The notes under the pieces were generated by a model. That model saw nothing but the letters and a program-made list of their open reading frames with translations. It did not search any database and was not told where the DNA came from. A program made the position numbers and the translations under genes. From the NCBI GenBank assembly GCA_033182465.1, contig CP137328.1, forward strand, positions 1,178,001-1,242,000: a DNA stretch of 64,000 bases, written 5' to 3'. This DNA is from Sanghuangporus weigelae (taxonomy: Eukaryota; Basidiomycota; Agaricomycetes; Hymenochaetales; Hymenochaetaceae). This document shows positions 32,261 through 44,763 of the stretch, piece after piece (position 1 is the stretch's first letter; every line of letters starts with the position of its first letter).

Positions 32261-34544
32261 TCATCTCCCAGTGAGTCGTATTTCAAGCCAACGCAAAACC
32301 GGGTACATCACTCCAGCAAATGCCGCTGCAAGCTATAGTCATTTATTTCATCAATATCAGTGCATTCTTCGGACTGGAAGACCGGTACGAGCTAACCTCG
32401 AATCCAAGATCACCTCCGAATGGTCCGAGTTTGGCTGCAATTGGTCCGATGTACCACACTTCTGCCATCTATTCAGACAATCACGAATCAAAATCATACG
32501 CTAATAGTGGGGAAAAGGCAATTAGACTTACGCCGACGACGGCTCCAGCTACACCACAGCAGCCTGCTAGGATACCCGCAATACCGAGGGGAAGTCTACC
32601 CAGTTTAGTTATTGAAATGTTGAAGAAAAAAAATCTGGACGTACCTGTTCCAGTCGTCATAACAATCCAAATCGTACCCGCCTAAGGGTCCACCTTTCCT
32701 CCGGAAGATGAAGTGCTCTTCTGCGACGATGACGATGAAAAACGCCGTCCAATAGGAGAGGATCGAGAGGAAATTCGACCTGGTCACATATACACAGGTA
32801 AATACGAGAAACGAAAATAAGACAAGGAAAATCAGATGGTACATCTAGAGCGTGATGAGCATTAAAGAATGATACGAACAGGATCTCGGAGAAATGTTCG
32901 CGGCCGGCTATTCCTGCAACGGTGTAGACGACGAAAGCGAGAACTGTCCAGAAAAAACGCGGAACAAGTGCGAAAGGTCGTCCGAGAGCTTGAATCGAAA
33001 GCCCAGCAGAGTACGTATTAGGGATATTATTGGCGCTACATTACCAAAATCATTCGGTTAAAGAGCTTAAGGTATTTTTTAAGAAATTAATCGCTTACAT
33101 CACGGACAGCGCAAGAATCGTCAGGATAAACTTCCCTCCTCCATTCCATGGAGAAAGAACCTGGCTCAGCAATCCGCCTGTTCCTCCATCTTCGAAGGCG
33201 CTGGTATAGCTCGGATCAGTAATTGTCACCAAAGCCGCACCGAGGATCTCGACAAAAGTGATGGGAATGAAGAGTCCGAAGAAAGTGAGGATGAAGACCT
33301 TGGTTGACGAGATTGTTGCAGGGAGTCTGCAATTGTAGTCTGCAGCAATTGGTGCCCACTGCGCGAAGTAGTTTAAGAATAACTCGGTGTGAAAGCATCA
33401 TGAGAGCTCTTACTTACACCGGTAAATGACCCAAAGACGATCCCACCAAAACTCAAGATGTCGGCAGCGAGGTCAGTACCTCTGTCTTCATTGGCCTTCT
33501 GAGCGTTGATATCAAATCCAGCTTTACCGCCAAGTCCGTATAACATGAGCATAATAATTGTGATGACCATCCATGCATGGCGTTCATAAATATGTACTAG
33601 TTCGTAGCCAACGAAGCATGGAACGAGACTGCAGATGGCTACAATGATTATTCCGACGACGAGGGGGAGTGATCCCGGATTGATTGAGGCGAGGGTTTGT
33701 CCGCCGAGAATTACGCAGGTCGTCGAAAAACCGAGTCTAAGTTCGATACATACATATCATAAGACAGGGTTTCCACTGGGTCAGACAAATGAACACCGAG
33801 CTGTACGTACTGTGTTAGTCTGAAAATACATTAGTTAGTGAATATATGAACAGGAGACCTTTTGAAACCGCACGAACATGTTCAAGATAGAGTAAATCGT
33901 GCATCCAAAATAGCCGGAACTAAAGCGCGTGATGATCATCGTACGCATACCTGTCTTCGGGCCAAGAGTGGCAATGAAAGATGTTGCTATTGCTCCAAGA
34001 GCGCCAAAACAGAATATTGTCGCGATTGCATGACTGGTTCCCAATAACATCAGTTGCTAGCTGTGTGAATTGTACTCAGTTGTAGCACCTACGGTAATGT
34101 CAGCGTGAAAACATCCTGAGCGAGGGTTCCGATTGGGATAGTCGTAAGTACCGTATTGACGGACCTAAAAAGAGAGATTGAATGCAAATATTTTCGCACT
34201 CTCATTCTTGAACTGCGCACCACCACATCAAAAGACTTCGTGAAACCAGTAAGTAAAGGCGAAACTCAGAAGCTACGAAAGTAAACTCACTTATTCCAAG
34301 TATGCTTCGGATCGCGCTGATCCTCCGGTACACGTTCAACACCTCTCGCCTCAATCCCACTCGCGAAGAGTCTTTGAAGCACAGGTCCAAACGCTCCATA
34401 TTTTGATACATAGAACGTCTCGGGAGCCTCTTCCTTGATGCTGACGACGTGCTGCTCAGCGATTGTGGTACCACCAAGCTTCTCCTTGTCGTCGTGCTCA
34501 GGAGAGCTCGCCGACGAGTGATGGGAGGGCGAAGGCGGGGACAT
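32261..34544 (-). CDS. FCY2: Purine-cytosine permease (NCS1 family)
   Basis: FCY2-type plasma-membrane carriers import cytosine and purines with protons. Twelve exons (-): 34544-34291, 34235-34224, 34164-34093, 34033-33878, 33819-33811, 33736-33418, 33358-33099, 33035-32880, 32779-32645, 32595-32532, 32468-32397, 32332-32261, giving 526 aa, close to yeast Fcy2. Family marks: GIEARGVERVPEDQR in the cytosolic N-terminus, TIPIGTLAQDVFTLTLP, MRTMIITRFSSGYFG, SILTQLGFSTTCVILGGQTL, WAPIAADYNCRLP, ANNIPNTYSAGLSIQALG, AEEHFIFRRKG.....YDLDCYDDWNR. Exons of 12 nt and 9 nt are required to keep the LLMW and LTQ residues of the family. The frame is closed only when all twelve are used. About twelve membrane helices are expected. 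Confidence 0.92.
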
Positions 34545-35201
34545 GGTGGTATCGGGAAGATGGTTGTGCTTGATTACATATATTATCGTATGTGAAATCT
34601 GCACATGGATCGTGAAACCTTGACCCAGGGGAGAAGGATCTATTCTGCCACGTGTTCATCAAAGTATTTTTAGAAGGTTTATCTTGTTTATCATGTTATC
34701 AACACCGGTAGTACTAGTGTGCCTACGACCTCGGGAAAGCATAATTTTCCTGAAAGAAGCCCTCAGTAGAGCGATAAGAGATGGTCGAAGTTGGATCAGA
34801 GTTGCTGATACAAAAAGAGTCTTGTTTTGGAAGATGATCAACAGATTTTACTTCCTGATCGACGCCGACAAACTCTCATGTGTACAGTTTCTTCGGATGC
34901 ATATTTCCAAACGATTTTCGTCATATTGGTCAATAGACAATACTGTGTGTATAAACTTATTCTCGTGGATAAAGTATAATCGAAGGAGGCCATACCCAGA
35001 CAACTAGAGTTGTCAACTGCTAAGGCATAGCCTTCGCACTATACATGATAACTGGGTCACGGCGTGCCTTTGTCTGAAGAAGACCACCTTTTTGTGGTGT
35101 TGAAGCACGGCCCGTCACTGCATAACACTTCTCCTTGAACGGATACTTATAAGGGGGTTTCGACGGATGAGAGCGCGAGATAGATCGTTCCTCTCTCCAT
35201 C
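34545..35201. other. Intergenic between divergent permease and NLR-like relic
   Basis: Promoter region of FCY2 on the left; nothing else recognisable. Confidence 0.5.
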
Positions 35202-37899
35202 ATGTCTAGCGTATACCGTTTACGAGGTACGATGTTTGTCCGTGCCCTTTGAAATTCTAGATCTAACGCCGACTGTAGTGATACGTACCGAGACTTCCCA
35301 CTGACAGCATTCTTTACACGGCAATTTCTATGCGCGAGTGAAGCTCGGCAACACTCTTCGAAGGAGTCGCACGATCAAGAAAAGCGTATTCTCCACTTGG
35401 AATGAAACGCTTGAGTTGTAAGTACTGATGTGCTCTGCGGTCCACTTGATTGGTTCATGGTATACGGCTTCCCTGGAGACGAACCCGAAGCCTCCGAGAT
35501 GAAAGTGAAGCACGAATCAACGTTGTCTCTGGACTCTTGTGTCGCTATCATTAACATTCGCGCCGCAGATTTATGATCCAGATGTTCTGATAGAGAAGGT
35601 AATGAAGTGCTGAAGCATTGAAATTACCTTCCCGGAACTCCTGCCTTGCTTACCGTAGATTGGTTTCTTAGTGGCACTCAACCTCCACTCTCCCGGTCGT
35701 GTACGTGCCGCTACTCTTACAGGATGTCTCGTCTTACATCTTGAGATATCTGGTGCGGTGGCAGCCATAGATAATGTCCTCAAAGAAACTTCAGAGAGGA
35801 TACGAGGCAATAAAATTATGCACTTAGATAGAGCCTCCGACGTCACACAATCAACGAGGGAAGGAGCGACGCGTTTGATCGATCAAGGAGATTGGAACAC
35901 CGCTGCGGGAAACTTGTTTCTGAAGCTAGGAGCATTACGAGATGCCATTGGCGCCATATCCGAGGTGAGACTATAATCGTCAATTCAGAATGAGCTTGTG
36001 GCTGGTTAGCCTAGATACATGCATTCCTCCCCGTAGCCTGGAAGTTGATTTCAGCTTTGTATACGGTCCGTTTCATGTTTTGCTTGACTTCATACCAATC
36101 TCATCAAGAAGTGTTTATCAGGGAGTTGAAAACGTCTACAAAACCGATCAGAGGGTAGTCAGTCTTGTCCGAATCATGGACGATGCTTCATGGCACCGAA
36201 GTGCTTCAAGACAAGGTGTTGAGTCTTCAGGAACCCATCAACGGACTTGTGAAGCAAACTATAGAGTGCTGCCTTTTCGTCCTCCAATACTTGTGTCATA
36301 GCTTTCTTGGTGAGTTCTGCTATTCATGCACCAACTCCGTAAACGAACATTGCTTTTCAGAGCGAATGCTTGATCTCGATGGCAACAAGAAAATAGATAC
36401 GTTCGACCAAGCACTAGCAGGTTTCAAGCAACGCATCGAATCTGGATCGATCCTTCACACTGCTTTCGTTTCAATGCGCACGTATGATGGAAAATATCGC
36501 TTTGGAATGCCTTGACAAGTCGATCATCATTTGGGACATTACGAGCGGAAGGTTGATTTCGACTTTAGTCGAGCATACAGATGACGTCTGCTCCGTTGAA
36601 TTTTCTACGGACAGCTTACAATTCGCTTCAGGCTCGCAGGATTCGACGGTCAGGATCTGGAATGTTACGACCGGAGAACTTGCTTTCGCGCCTTTCGAGG
36701 GCCACTCTCGCTGGATATCCTCGGTTGCATTCTGCCCAGACGGCAAACGCGTTATTTCCGGGTCTCGAGATAGAACAATAAAAATCTGGTAACTGGAAAT
36801 TTGGAGGGCATGCGATGCACATCACATCTGTTGCGTATTCTCCTTGTGCAACTCGCATTGTCTCCGGATCCAGTGACGGGAAAATACTTCTTTGGGATGC
36901 GGAGAGTGGTAGAGCCATTTTTGGCCCATTAGTAGGTCGCAGAGAGGGTTTTTCTTCCATAGCATTCTCTCCAGATAGAAGGTACATTGCCTCGGGTTCC
37001 GATAGTGGAGTCATAAGCTACTGGAATGGAACATCGTGTCTGCTTCTGCCGATCCTGCGGTCATAGTATGGAATGCTGAGAATGGGAATGCCATAGCAGG
37101 ACCTTTCCGGGACCATACAAGGAGAGCAAACTGCGTTACATTCGCGATAGGCTCTTGGGACGGGACGGTCGGTGTCCGTAATGCTGAATCTGGTGCGATG
37201 GCTCTCGATACTCTGAGAGGTCACCAAGGTTTTGTTTATTGCATATTCTTTTCTCCAGATGGAACGAGAATTGTTTCTGGTTCAAGGGACAAGACCATCA
37301 GAGTGTGGGGCAGAACAACTGGCGAGCTTGTCGTCGAAGCGTTACGTGGACACTTCGGTGCTGTTCTGTCTCTCCCTTTCTCCCACGATGGCAGGTGCCT
37401 GGCGTCTAGCTCAGAAGATCAAACAATGATAACTTGGGATACAGAGACGTGGAAAGCGTTATCCGAACCTCTGGTTAGACATATTGTTTGCGTTTACTCT
37501 GTCCACTTTTCTCTAGATAGTTCACGAATCGCTTCCAGCTCTTGGATTATGACAGTCTTCGTTTGGGACTCGGCAAGTGGTCGTGGTGATGCTGGTCCTT
37601 TTGAAGGGCATAACGACAGCGTTTATTCCGTTACTTTCTTGCCTGATGAGCTACACGTCGTATCAGGTTCTGGGGATAATACGATGAGAATACGGAGAGT
37701 TGATACTGGTCAGACTATTCTTACACTCGAGGGGCACGTAGACGATGTCAAATCTCTTGCAATGTCGTTGGACGGCTCGAGGCTTGTTTCAGATTCACTG
37801 GATATGATGGTTAGGGTATGGGACATATCAGATGTCCTGGGAGCCCTGGATAAAAGCGAAGGCGCAGTGTTGCACGGAAAGAAGCACTTGTCGGTCTGA
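35202..37899 (+). pseudogene. STAND/NLR-like gene relic: N-terminal region joined to WD40 repeats, NACHT missing
   Basis: The start (MSSVYRLRG) and a C2-like segment (HGNFYARVKLGNTLRRSR..STWNETLEF) at 35202-35405 are followed by helical segments at 35660-36480 (DNVLKETSERIRG, QGVENVYKTDQRVVSLV, INGLVKQTIECCLF, FKQRIESGSILHTAFVSMRT). These match the N-terminal half of basidiomycete NLR-like proteins. A NACHT ATPase should follow, but at about 36480 the sequence passes straight into WD40 repeats (DKSIIIWDITSG, then SGSQDSTVRIWNV, and so on, about twelve). The WD40 part lies in three successive reading frames (36484-36792, 36815-37066, 37036-37899), and the C2-like part contains a stop. So the gene is no longer intact, though the last 860 bp could still encode a propeller fragment. 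Intact relatives act in self/non-self recognition. Confidence 0.82.
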
Positions 37900-38476
37900 A
37901 GTTTAGGTACTGATGGGTGGATACACGAAGGGCCTTATCAGCTCTTGTAGCTCGATTTTATGAACGCGGCCCTCGGTGATAGCTGGCTTACTGTTTTACT
38001 CACATAATGGGTTTCTCTTCTCTGTACAAGATTCGAACTGATAAAATTCTACGTGATCTTTCAGTTCCGTGTCATAACAAAGTGCAATATAAATCAAATG
38101 TAAACGGGCGTGCTCTGTTGAGAGGAAGCAGCTTACTGACGGTTGGTTTCGGGATGCCTCAGGCTACGTCAGAGCTGAGAAACTTGAAAGTTGCGTAAGT
38201 TGATAGCTACTTCAATATTTAAAGGCTCTCATAGGTCATTCAGTACATTTGGCTCGAGATATGCGGACTCGAGATATGCCTTCCATTCCAACATGTAAAG
38301 TGGGAATAGAATAGACTTGCGCAGGAAGAATTGTATTGTAATACATTTTGTTGTAAATATAATGCTTAGTCATTGACGGAACAAGTAGACCCGGCGGGCG
38401 CCCAGGACCGCGATCGCTTTACAATTCACATTAGTTGTAATATTCTGCCAGCTCAAGCTCATCGACTCATTCTAAC
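37900..38476. other. Intergenic, promoter of the BAR-domain gene
   Basis: No gene supported. A short local duplication CTCGAGATATGC.CTCGAGATATGC occurs near 38253-38280. Confidence 0.5.
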
Positions 38477-39774
38477 ATGGAAGGCTGGAACAAGATACAA
38501 GCAAACTTCGCAAACCTCAATCTGGGGCAGTCGGCGTCCAAGTTCGCGAAGGGGTTCAACTCGTCGGTCCAGGCGACGAAGGAGCGCTTAGGACAGGTTG
38601 CACCTGAAGATATTACCGAGCTACCTCAAGGTATGTCTGAAGAGACGGATTGCTTTGATGGTTTTGTTGAGGAGGTGGCTGACAATGTTCATGTCAACTT
38701 TGTAGAGTACAGGGACCTTGAAGCGCGTGTTGACGCGTTACGCGCTGCGCATCTCGCTCTCCTCAAGTATGGTTCTAATCTCCCAGATGACTCAAGTTTA
38801 AAAGCTGATATTCCGTTCGTTACTAGGATAGCCAAAGTCTACAACTCAGAGTCTTACGACTACCCGACGCAGATCCAAGAGTCCATCACGGAGCTATCGA
38901 CGACTATCGGGCATGGGCTGACCAACTTCGCTGCGACGAACTTGAAGGGTACGAACCTACCTGCACCGCAGCCTGTGAAGGCGGAGGAGAAGCAGCATAA
39001 GACCCTCCCGCATGCCCTGGGCCGCGCGTCGACGAACGCGGCGAAGGCGTTGCAGGATGCGAATGCTGGTACCGGTGCTGGGAGTGAAGATCGTCTCGCG
39101 AAGGCCCTGACTTTCTATGCGAGTGCTTCGGATAAGGTAAGTAAAATCCGATTCATAAGGCTTTAGAGTGTTCAGCGTGGGTAAACCGTGTTTAGATCGC
39201 TGCTGCTCGCTTAGACCAAGACGCTGCTATACGCACGAACTTCCTCCAATCCTGGCAATCAACGCTCACCAACTCCATTGCTGTTGCACTCAAAGCCCGC
39301 CAGGCAGTAGCCGCCTCGCGACTCGACCTCGATGCTGCGAAGCAGGCGTTCAAGAATGCTGGCCCGGCAAAGCAGGAGCAAGCTAGACTGGAGGTTGAGA
39401 ATGCCGAAGATGATCTCGTGCAGAAGACGGAGGTTGCGATCACGTTGATGAAGACTGTCCTTGAGAACGTAAGTCTTTGACACGCGAGTGTCATTCAAGC
39501 TTTTGTTTGGATTATATATGCGAGGTGAAGTTGATATTAATTCCTCGACCGTGCAGCCGGAACCATTGAAGGACCTCAACGAGCTCGTCAAAGCCCAGCT
39601 TGCTTATCATTCCGCCGCTGCAGAAGCTCTGAACGCTATCCAAGGAGACATCGAGGAGCTTAGCGTAGCAGCCGAGGGAGAGTACAGGTACACTTTTTAA
39701 TGCTGTTGCCAATTACCATGCGCTTACGTGTCCCATGCCTTGCTTTTCGTCCCAGGAAGTCTCGCGAGCACTGA
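38477..39774 (+). CDS. BAR-domain membrane-curvature protein (Gvp36-like)
   Basis: Exons 38477-38630, 38706-38766, 38827-39136, 39196-39468, 39557-39687, 39756-39774, giving 315 aa. The N-terminus is an amphipathic helix (MEGWNKIQANFANLNLGQSASKFAKG), followed by QEYRDLEARVDALRAAHLALLK and long coiled helices (AARLDQDAAIRTNFLQSWQ, then ARQAVAASRLDLDAAKQAFKNA, then LVKAQLAYHSAAAEALNAIQGDI). The family bends Golgi and endosomal membranes. A short final exon supplies RKSREH. The 59-nt second intron has no in-frame stop, so it could be read through; the spliced form restores the family spacing. Convergent with PUP1. Confidence 0.87.
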
Positions 39775-40169
39775 AGTGCCCCTCAATTAAACAATATAGG
39801 CTGGTGCAAGTTCAGACAGTTGTTCTTATCAAGAGAAATATGGGCATTTTATACTATACTCCGGACTGTGCTTCTGCCTCCGCCCTTTATGAAGAACAAC
39901 AGGAATTGTTCGCTTGTCCTTTACATTCTCGTCTTCTCTGCCGCCTCGCTCTTCTTTTTCTTTAAATGTTTTATAAGTGTCTCCTTTTGCTAATGTATTA
40001 TTCTGTTTGAATTCACGATTTCCATGATCCCATTCAGAGGCTCCATCGTTTCAAGAGGATAAAAGATAGGCACAGGACTCAAGCTCGAAAGTGTTTTGAT
40101 ACAAGATATATAAAGCAATCGAGGATGAACTCCGAAGGTCCATTTATGAAGTACATACATAGTTTCCGT
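39775..40169. other. 3' region between convergent BAR and PUP1 genes
   Basis: No gene supported; should contain both 3' UTRs. Confidence 0.55.
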
Positions 40170-41192
40170 CTAACTGGTATCCATTGCATCACCGCCAGCC
40201 GACACAGGGTGAGGCAACGGGACAACCGTCTCATCAACCACAAGCTCCCTGATCTTCTCCTTCGTCCACGCCGTCGTGCCCCTTCTGAACTTGTACGTGT
40301 TCTCCTTCTGGGCGCGTTCATTCGGCTTTCGGTAATTCCGCAGCGTCTCCGTATGGTCTTTAGTAATGACGCAAGCGTCGACGTTCGAACCCGATCCGAG
40401 GTCGTTGAAGATACCTGCGGAGACGGCTGCGACGACGAGGTTGAGCGCCTCTTGGCGGTCCATGTTGGGCTTCCAGCTGGACTCGAAGACGGCCATAGCG
40501 GCAAGGGAGCCGGAGCCCATCGTCACGTAGGGGAGCTTGTCAGTCGATCCGTGCGGTGCGATTGTGAAGAGATGCGAGCCGGTGGAGTCTACGCCCCCGA
40601 GTACGAGTGCTGCGCCGACGTGGCCCTGGTAACTACATACAGCGCATAAGTATCCTGAAGATACAGATAGCACGGGAAGGGACTTACCGGAAGAGATATT
40701 GCTTGAGCATTGTCATGGCAGTCACGACGCGCGGAATGCGCCCTGTCGAGAGAGCGTGTAAATCCATGTTACTCGAGATCATCGCTGTCGTGAATTCTGT
40801 ATCCGCCGCTGTACCCGCACCGCAGCATCTAATGTTCTCCGTAATGTAATGAATCTATTGCGCGAAATAAGTATTTCAGTGGTCAATGTTAGGAATACAT
40901 AGGATATGGGAAAGGGTTTAACATGCCTTCTCGCAATTCTTGTCCGCGACAATGTCTCCCTCCGTCGCACGGGTATCCGCACCAAGCACAACACCGTCCT
41001 TGAATACACATCCGACGATAGTCGTACCTGTACTCGTCGCCTTTGGTAATGGCACACCCTTCTTTTCTAAGAACGAATTCCTACAGTGCACATTCAGTAC
41101 TCCGTTCTGAAGCCCGGGCGGCCTGCGCAAGCTCACCGAGCATAGTTCGAGAAGTCAAATCCAGTACCGCGATACACAGATGCATTGGCCAT
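40170..41192 (-). CDS. PUP1: 20S proteasome subunit beta2 (trypsin-like activity)
   Basis: Beta2 is one of three active beta subunits of the proteasome core. Exons (-): 41192-41137, 41080-40927, 40854-40688, 40632-40170, giving 279 aa. A propeptide ([25 protein letters not shown]) precedes the catalytic Thr1 in G/TTIVGCVF. Other marks are [27 protein letters not shown] (catalytic Asp17 and Lys33), [28 protein letters not shown] and the beta2-type C-terminal arm that wraps beta3 ([19 protein letters not shown]). The second intron begins GC, not GT (AAG/GCATGT), and ends AG: a GC-AG intron. The phases fit only with this site. Confidence 0.95.
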
Positions 41193-41438
41193 TGCACAGT
41201 TATGGAAGAGGATTGAGAGAGTTCACTGCTGGCTGTAGTGTAGGAGTACGCGCGTCAAGTGGACGCGTCAGGACACGTGAATATCTTCATTATGTAATTT
41301 CCCTCAAATAATCCTTCGTCTGGAGTCAAGCATGGCGTATATATAATATATACAGGACAGTATTAACATTAACAATACAATTACGTAGTCTAAGCCATAG
41401 TTCAGAATCTATATGAATAAGTCTCCGCACGAATGCCA

Positions 41439-44297
41439 TCAAGAATGAAGCCCAAGCTTCTCCCTCTTGATTGCAATCTCGTCTTTCAACATGTTCACCC
41501 GGCTGTCCAACCTTGACGACAAGTCCACGCTGCTCCCGGAGATATGCATCGCCCTGTCTAACGTCTCGCTAGCCATGTTCAATGCACGGCTCCAGTCTGC
41601 CTTGAGGTCGTCAGAGGAGCTTCCATTCGTTTTGGCAGTCTTCTCGCGAAATTCGAGCTCCTTGAGGTCTAGTACTGCGAGCTCGAAGAGCGCCACGCCA
41701 CCAATCCACTTGCTGTCTACGATTTCGGGATATCGATTGTGCGCATCAGCGAGGAATAATCGAGCAGAGGTGAAGTCCTCTAATGTTCGATGTACGATGC
41801 CGAGGATCAGAGAGCGGACCGCAAGTTCGTCCGGGTGGTCGAGGTCTTTTGTTGAAGTAGGTCCAGATGGACCGATGTATTCGTTATGAACTGCGACAGG
41901 AGGGGTGAGAGAAGTGAGTTCTTTCACATGAGCGAGTGCGACATCTTTCATGATGCGCTGATGTGTGTTCCAGACTAGGATATCGCATTAGCTTCAGGAA
42001 AGTACAAGGCACATATCAATACTCACAGATAGCTAGTTCTATACAAGATAATACCTCATCAGGTGCGAAAAGTAACCTACAAAAGATGGAGAAATACCTT
42101 CGGCAGGACTAATCTTGATGAAGTCAACATAAGCAGATTCATCCGCTCCGTTTCGCTTGGCCTTCGCCTTGTAGAATGCCACTAGTACATAATTTGGTCA
42201 ACGAATATAAGTCTGCCAGGGCTTACGGCCTACATTTTTTTCTGATCAGCATTTCGGTCGGCAAATCTTTGCCGTGAATCTTCGTCCGCTCCAGAAGTTC
42301 CGGAACTCTGTCGAGAAGCTCTTTTGCTTTGACGCGATTTCCGATTGATAAATAACAGCCTTTGACAAGATAAATTGCGCTGCAGGCAAGGCAAGTGAGA
42401 AAACATACCGGCTGCAATTGCATAGTAGGTTGCATGACTCCTACACGACAATAAAAACCGGGCCACAGGATTCTATCAGATCACACTACACATACCAGGT
42501 GTTTATCTCTGTTATGCGTAGGAACGCGTCTGCAGCTTCCTGGTACCGTCTCTGAGAAAGTAGAGTCCAAGCGAGCTCGAAGATCAGCTAATCACAAGCA
42601 TTAGTGAATCCCATAAGCTATGATCTAGGTCCGACTCACAAGTGCATCCGCCTGTTGAAACCGACCTGGCCTATCTGGCCGTAGTCCATCCTGCAGGACA
42701 TCTATTGCCCCTTGCGGATTATACGACATCCGCAGGATCTTAGCCTGTGCGAAAACTTCAGTTTGTTATTGAAGGCTGAGAGACACCCTTCCTCACTCGG
42801 TTCAGGATCCACAAAGCACCATCGGGATAGCGAGAAATGGTACTGAAAGAGGTGTTCAACCTATCATATCTTATCGTGAGTTCAGTTATGCAGCACTTAC
42901 TCATCGACGATAGCCTGATATTGCTTAATGATGTGTGCCTCATCCGCTTGATAACCAGATAGAAGAAGCACAACGCCATGATAAGTCATGAGAACCAGTC
43001 TCAGAAGATATATTAATCTAGGAGATTCTGTAATGAAGTTCGTGAAGGGAACTCACCCAGCAAAGCCGCCATGAACATCTTTACGGGCCGCGGCTACAGC
43101 AAGCGCTTGCAAAGCCAACCGTCGGTCGTGGTGGAAACCAAATAAACCGACGACAGTCCTAGAGACTGGTTCAATACTGGCGGGCGTGTGTGACATGAAC
43201 ATAAGACTTACTTCACTTTCGCTGGTAAAAGGGAGAAAACGAGATTGAAAAGCCCATATCCTTAGAAAATGTCATTAATTGATTGGCGCACGAAGCCTAA
43301 AAAGTATCCCGACATACCAAAGGCTGCGCCAGATATAATCATATCTTCCATGGGCCCATCTGGGTGAATCACGGACTTCGGAGGCTGCTTAGGGCTACTA
43401 GGAACAGTCAGGCCCCATCGTCCGAAGAATGAACCTTTGGAAGGTGTAGCCGGCACGGAAACGGTCTCAGCTGCGGATTGCGCGGATTCTGCCAAGGAAG
43501 GGGTAGACGGGCTTCGAGAAGGGATAGGTGTGGTTGCGGGAGTGATGTATGAGTCTAGACCAGTCGGGAAAACAGTCTTGAAAAGTCTTGATGGCACATT
43601 AGCGAAAAAGAAACAGGCAAAGTAGGTAAGTGAAGCCTCACTTTGTAAATCTTGAGTGCGCACTGCGTATCTATGCGTAAATAACCGTCACTGGCATGTT
43701 TGACTATACTTACTTATTGAGAGCGTAGCTGTAGGTTTATTGTCAACGTACAGACAAATAAGTAAGAAGCATGATACTCACAGGCACTGGAGATAACCCA
43801 TATATGACTCGCTGCCTGTCGTGTTCATAAGAAAATCGGACGACTATTATGCGTGAGCCCACCTCAAAGCGTGTACCAGCCCCTGCAACACGATCGCATC
43901 CGCTTGCAAGATTTCGTATTCAATTCCCGGGGGGAATGAGCTTTTCCCTCCATTTGCGGATTTGGTGTTTTTGCTGCCCTTCTTCGCACCCGCTTCGGAG
44001 TCAGCGAGGGCTCGCGCAGCTTCACCCATGAGTCCGGTCTGAAGAAGCTAGTGAATGATCGTCGACTAGCTTGATAGTAGTAGTGTATCTGACCTCCATA
44101 CCAAGTGCCGCCTCCATGAAAGCGCTTACGCCCAGGCCGAGTTTGTGAAATGGAGAGTTATTGGACGAGAACTGTGTCCGCGCCTCTGGGAGTCTGTTGG
44201 AAAAGAGATGATCAAAGCCCTCAGTGGCAGAAACGAGAGCCGCTGACTCCGCGTCGACAGCGACGCTATTTGGTTTTCCATTGAATAAAGTTGACAT
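41439..44297 (-). CDS. IML2: IML2 / TTC39-family TPR protein (DUF3808)
   Basis: Start ATG 44297: [40 protein letters not shown]. Further exons read [87 protein letters not shown], and the last exon (to 41439) ends [12 protein letters not shown]. About 14 exons of varied size, roughly 700 aa; I did not fix every junction between 41960 and 43240. Yeast Iml2 responds to protein inclusions and lipid droplets, and relatives are TTC39 proteins. A Ser/Pro-rich insert (about 43360-43560, [17 protein letters not shown]) interrupts the TPR fold and looks disordered. Confidence 0.85.
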
Positions 44298-44755
44298 GAT
44301 GGTGGTGGTTTGAGAACAAGAGGTGAAATGGATTCCAGGCGCTTGTGACCGTGTCCGCGCCTCGGCACTGTATGCACTGCGCTGCGCAGAGACGCGTCTG
44401 ACGATACGCCGATCATCTTTTCGGCTTCATTTTCGGTAGTTTTGTAATACTAATTATACATGTTCATCATTCCACCGACCTGACCGATTTTTCATCGATG
44501 TGTCGTCCACCTCGTTGAACGTTTTTCCGAAGCACTCGACTATATCTGGCTCCTCCTCCATCATCATCTCAAGGGCACTGCTTGACCTCTGATGCCCTTG
44601 TACCAAAATGAAGCTTTACTCTTTCACATCAAGAACTGGAACAGCATCAAAGGAAATACAAACCTCGGCGGTGCAACAAGGTCCAAATGACCTCAGAATC
44701 CTGCAAGAAGCAGATTGTTTCCTCATTTTAGGGCACCGCGAACCAGTGGCATCGC
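44298..44755. other. Intergenic, IML2 promoter region
   Basis: No gene supported up to the transposable element. Confidence 0.5.
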
Positions 44756-44763
44756 ATGGTATC
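44756..44763 (+). repeat. Target-site duplication, left (ATGGTATC)
   Basis: Identical to 45388-45395. It flanks the element at 44764-45387. Confidence 0.88.
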
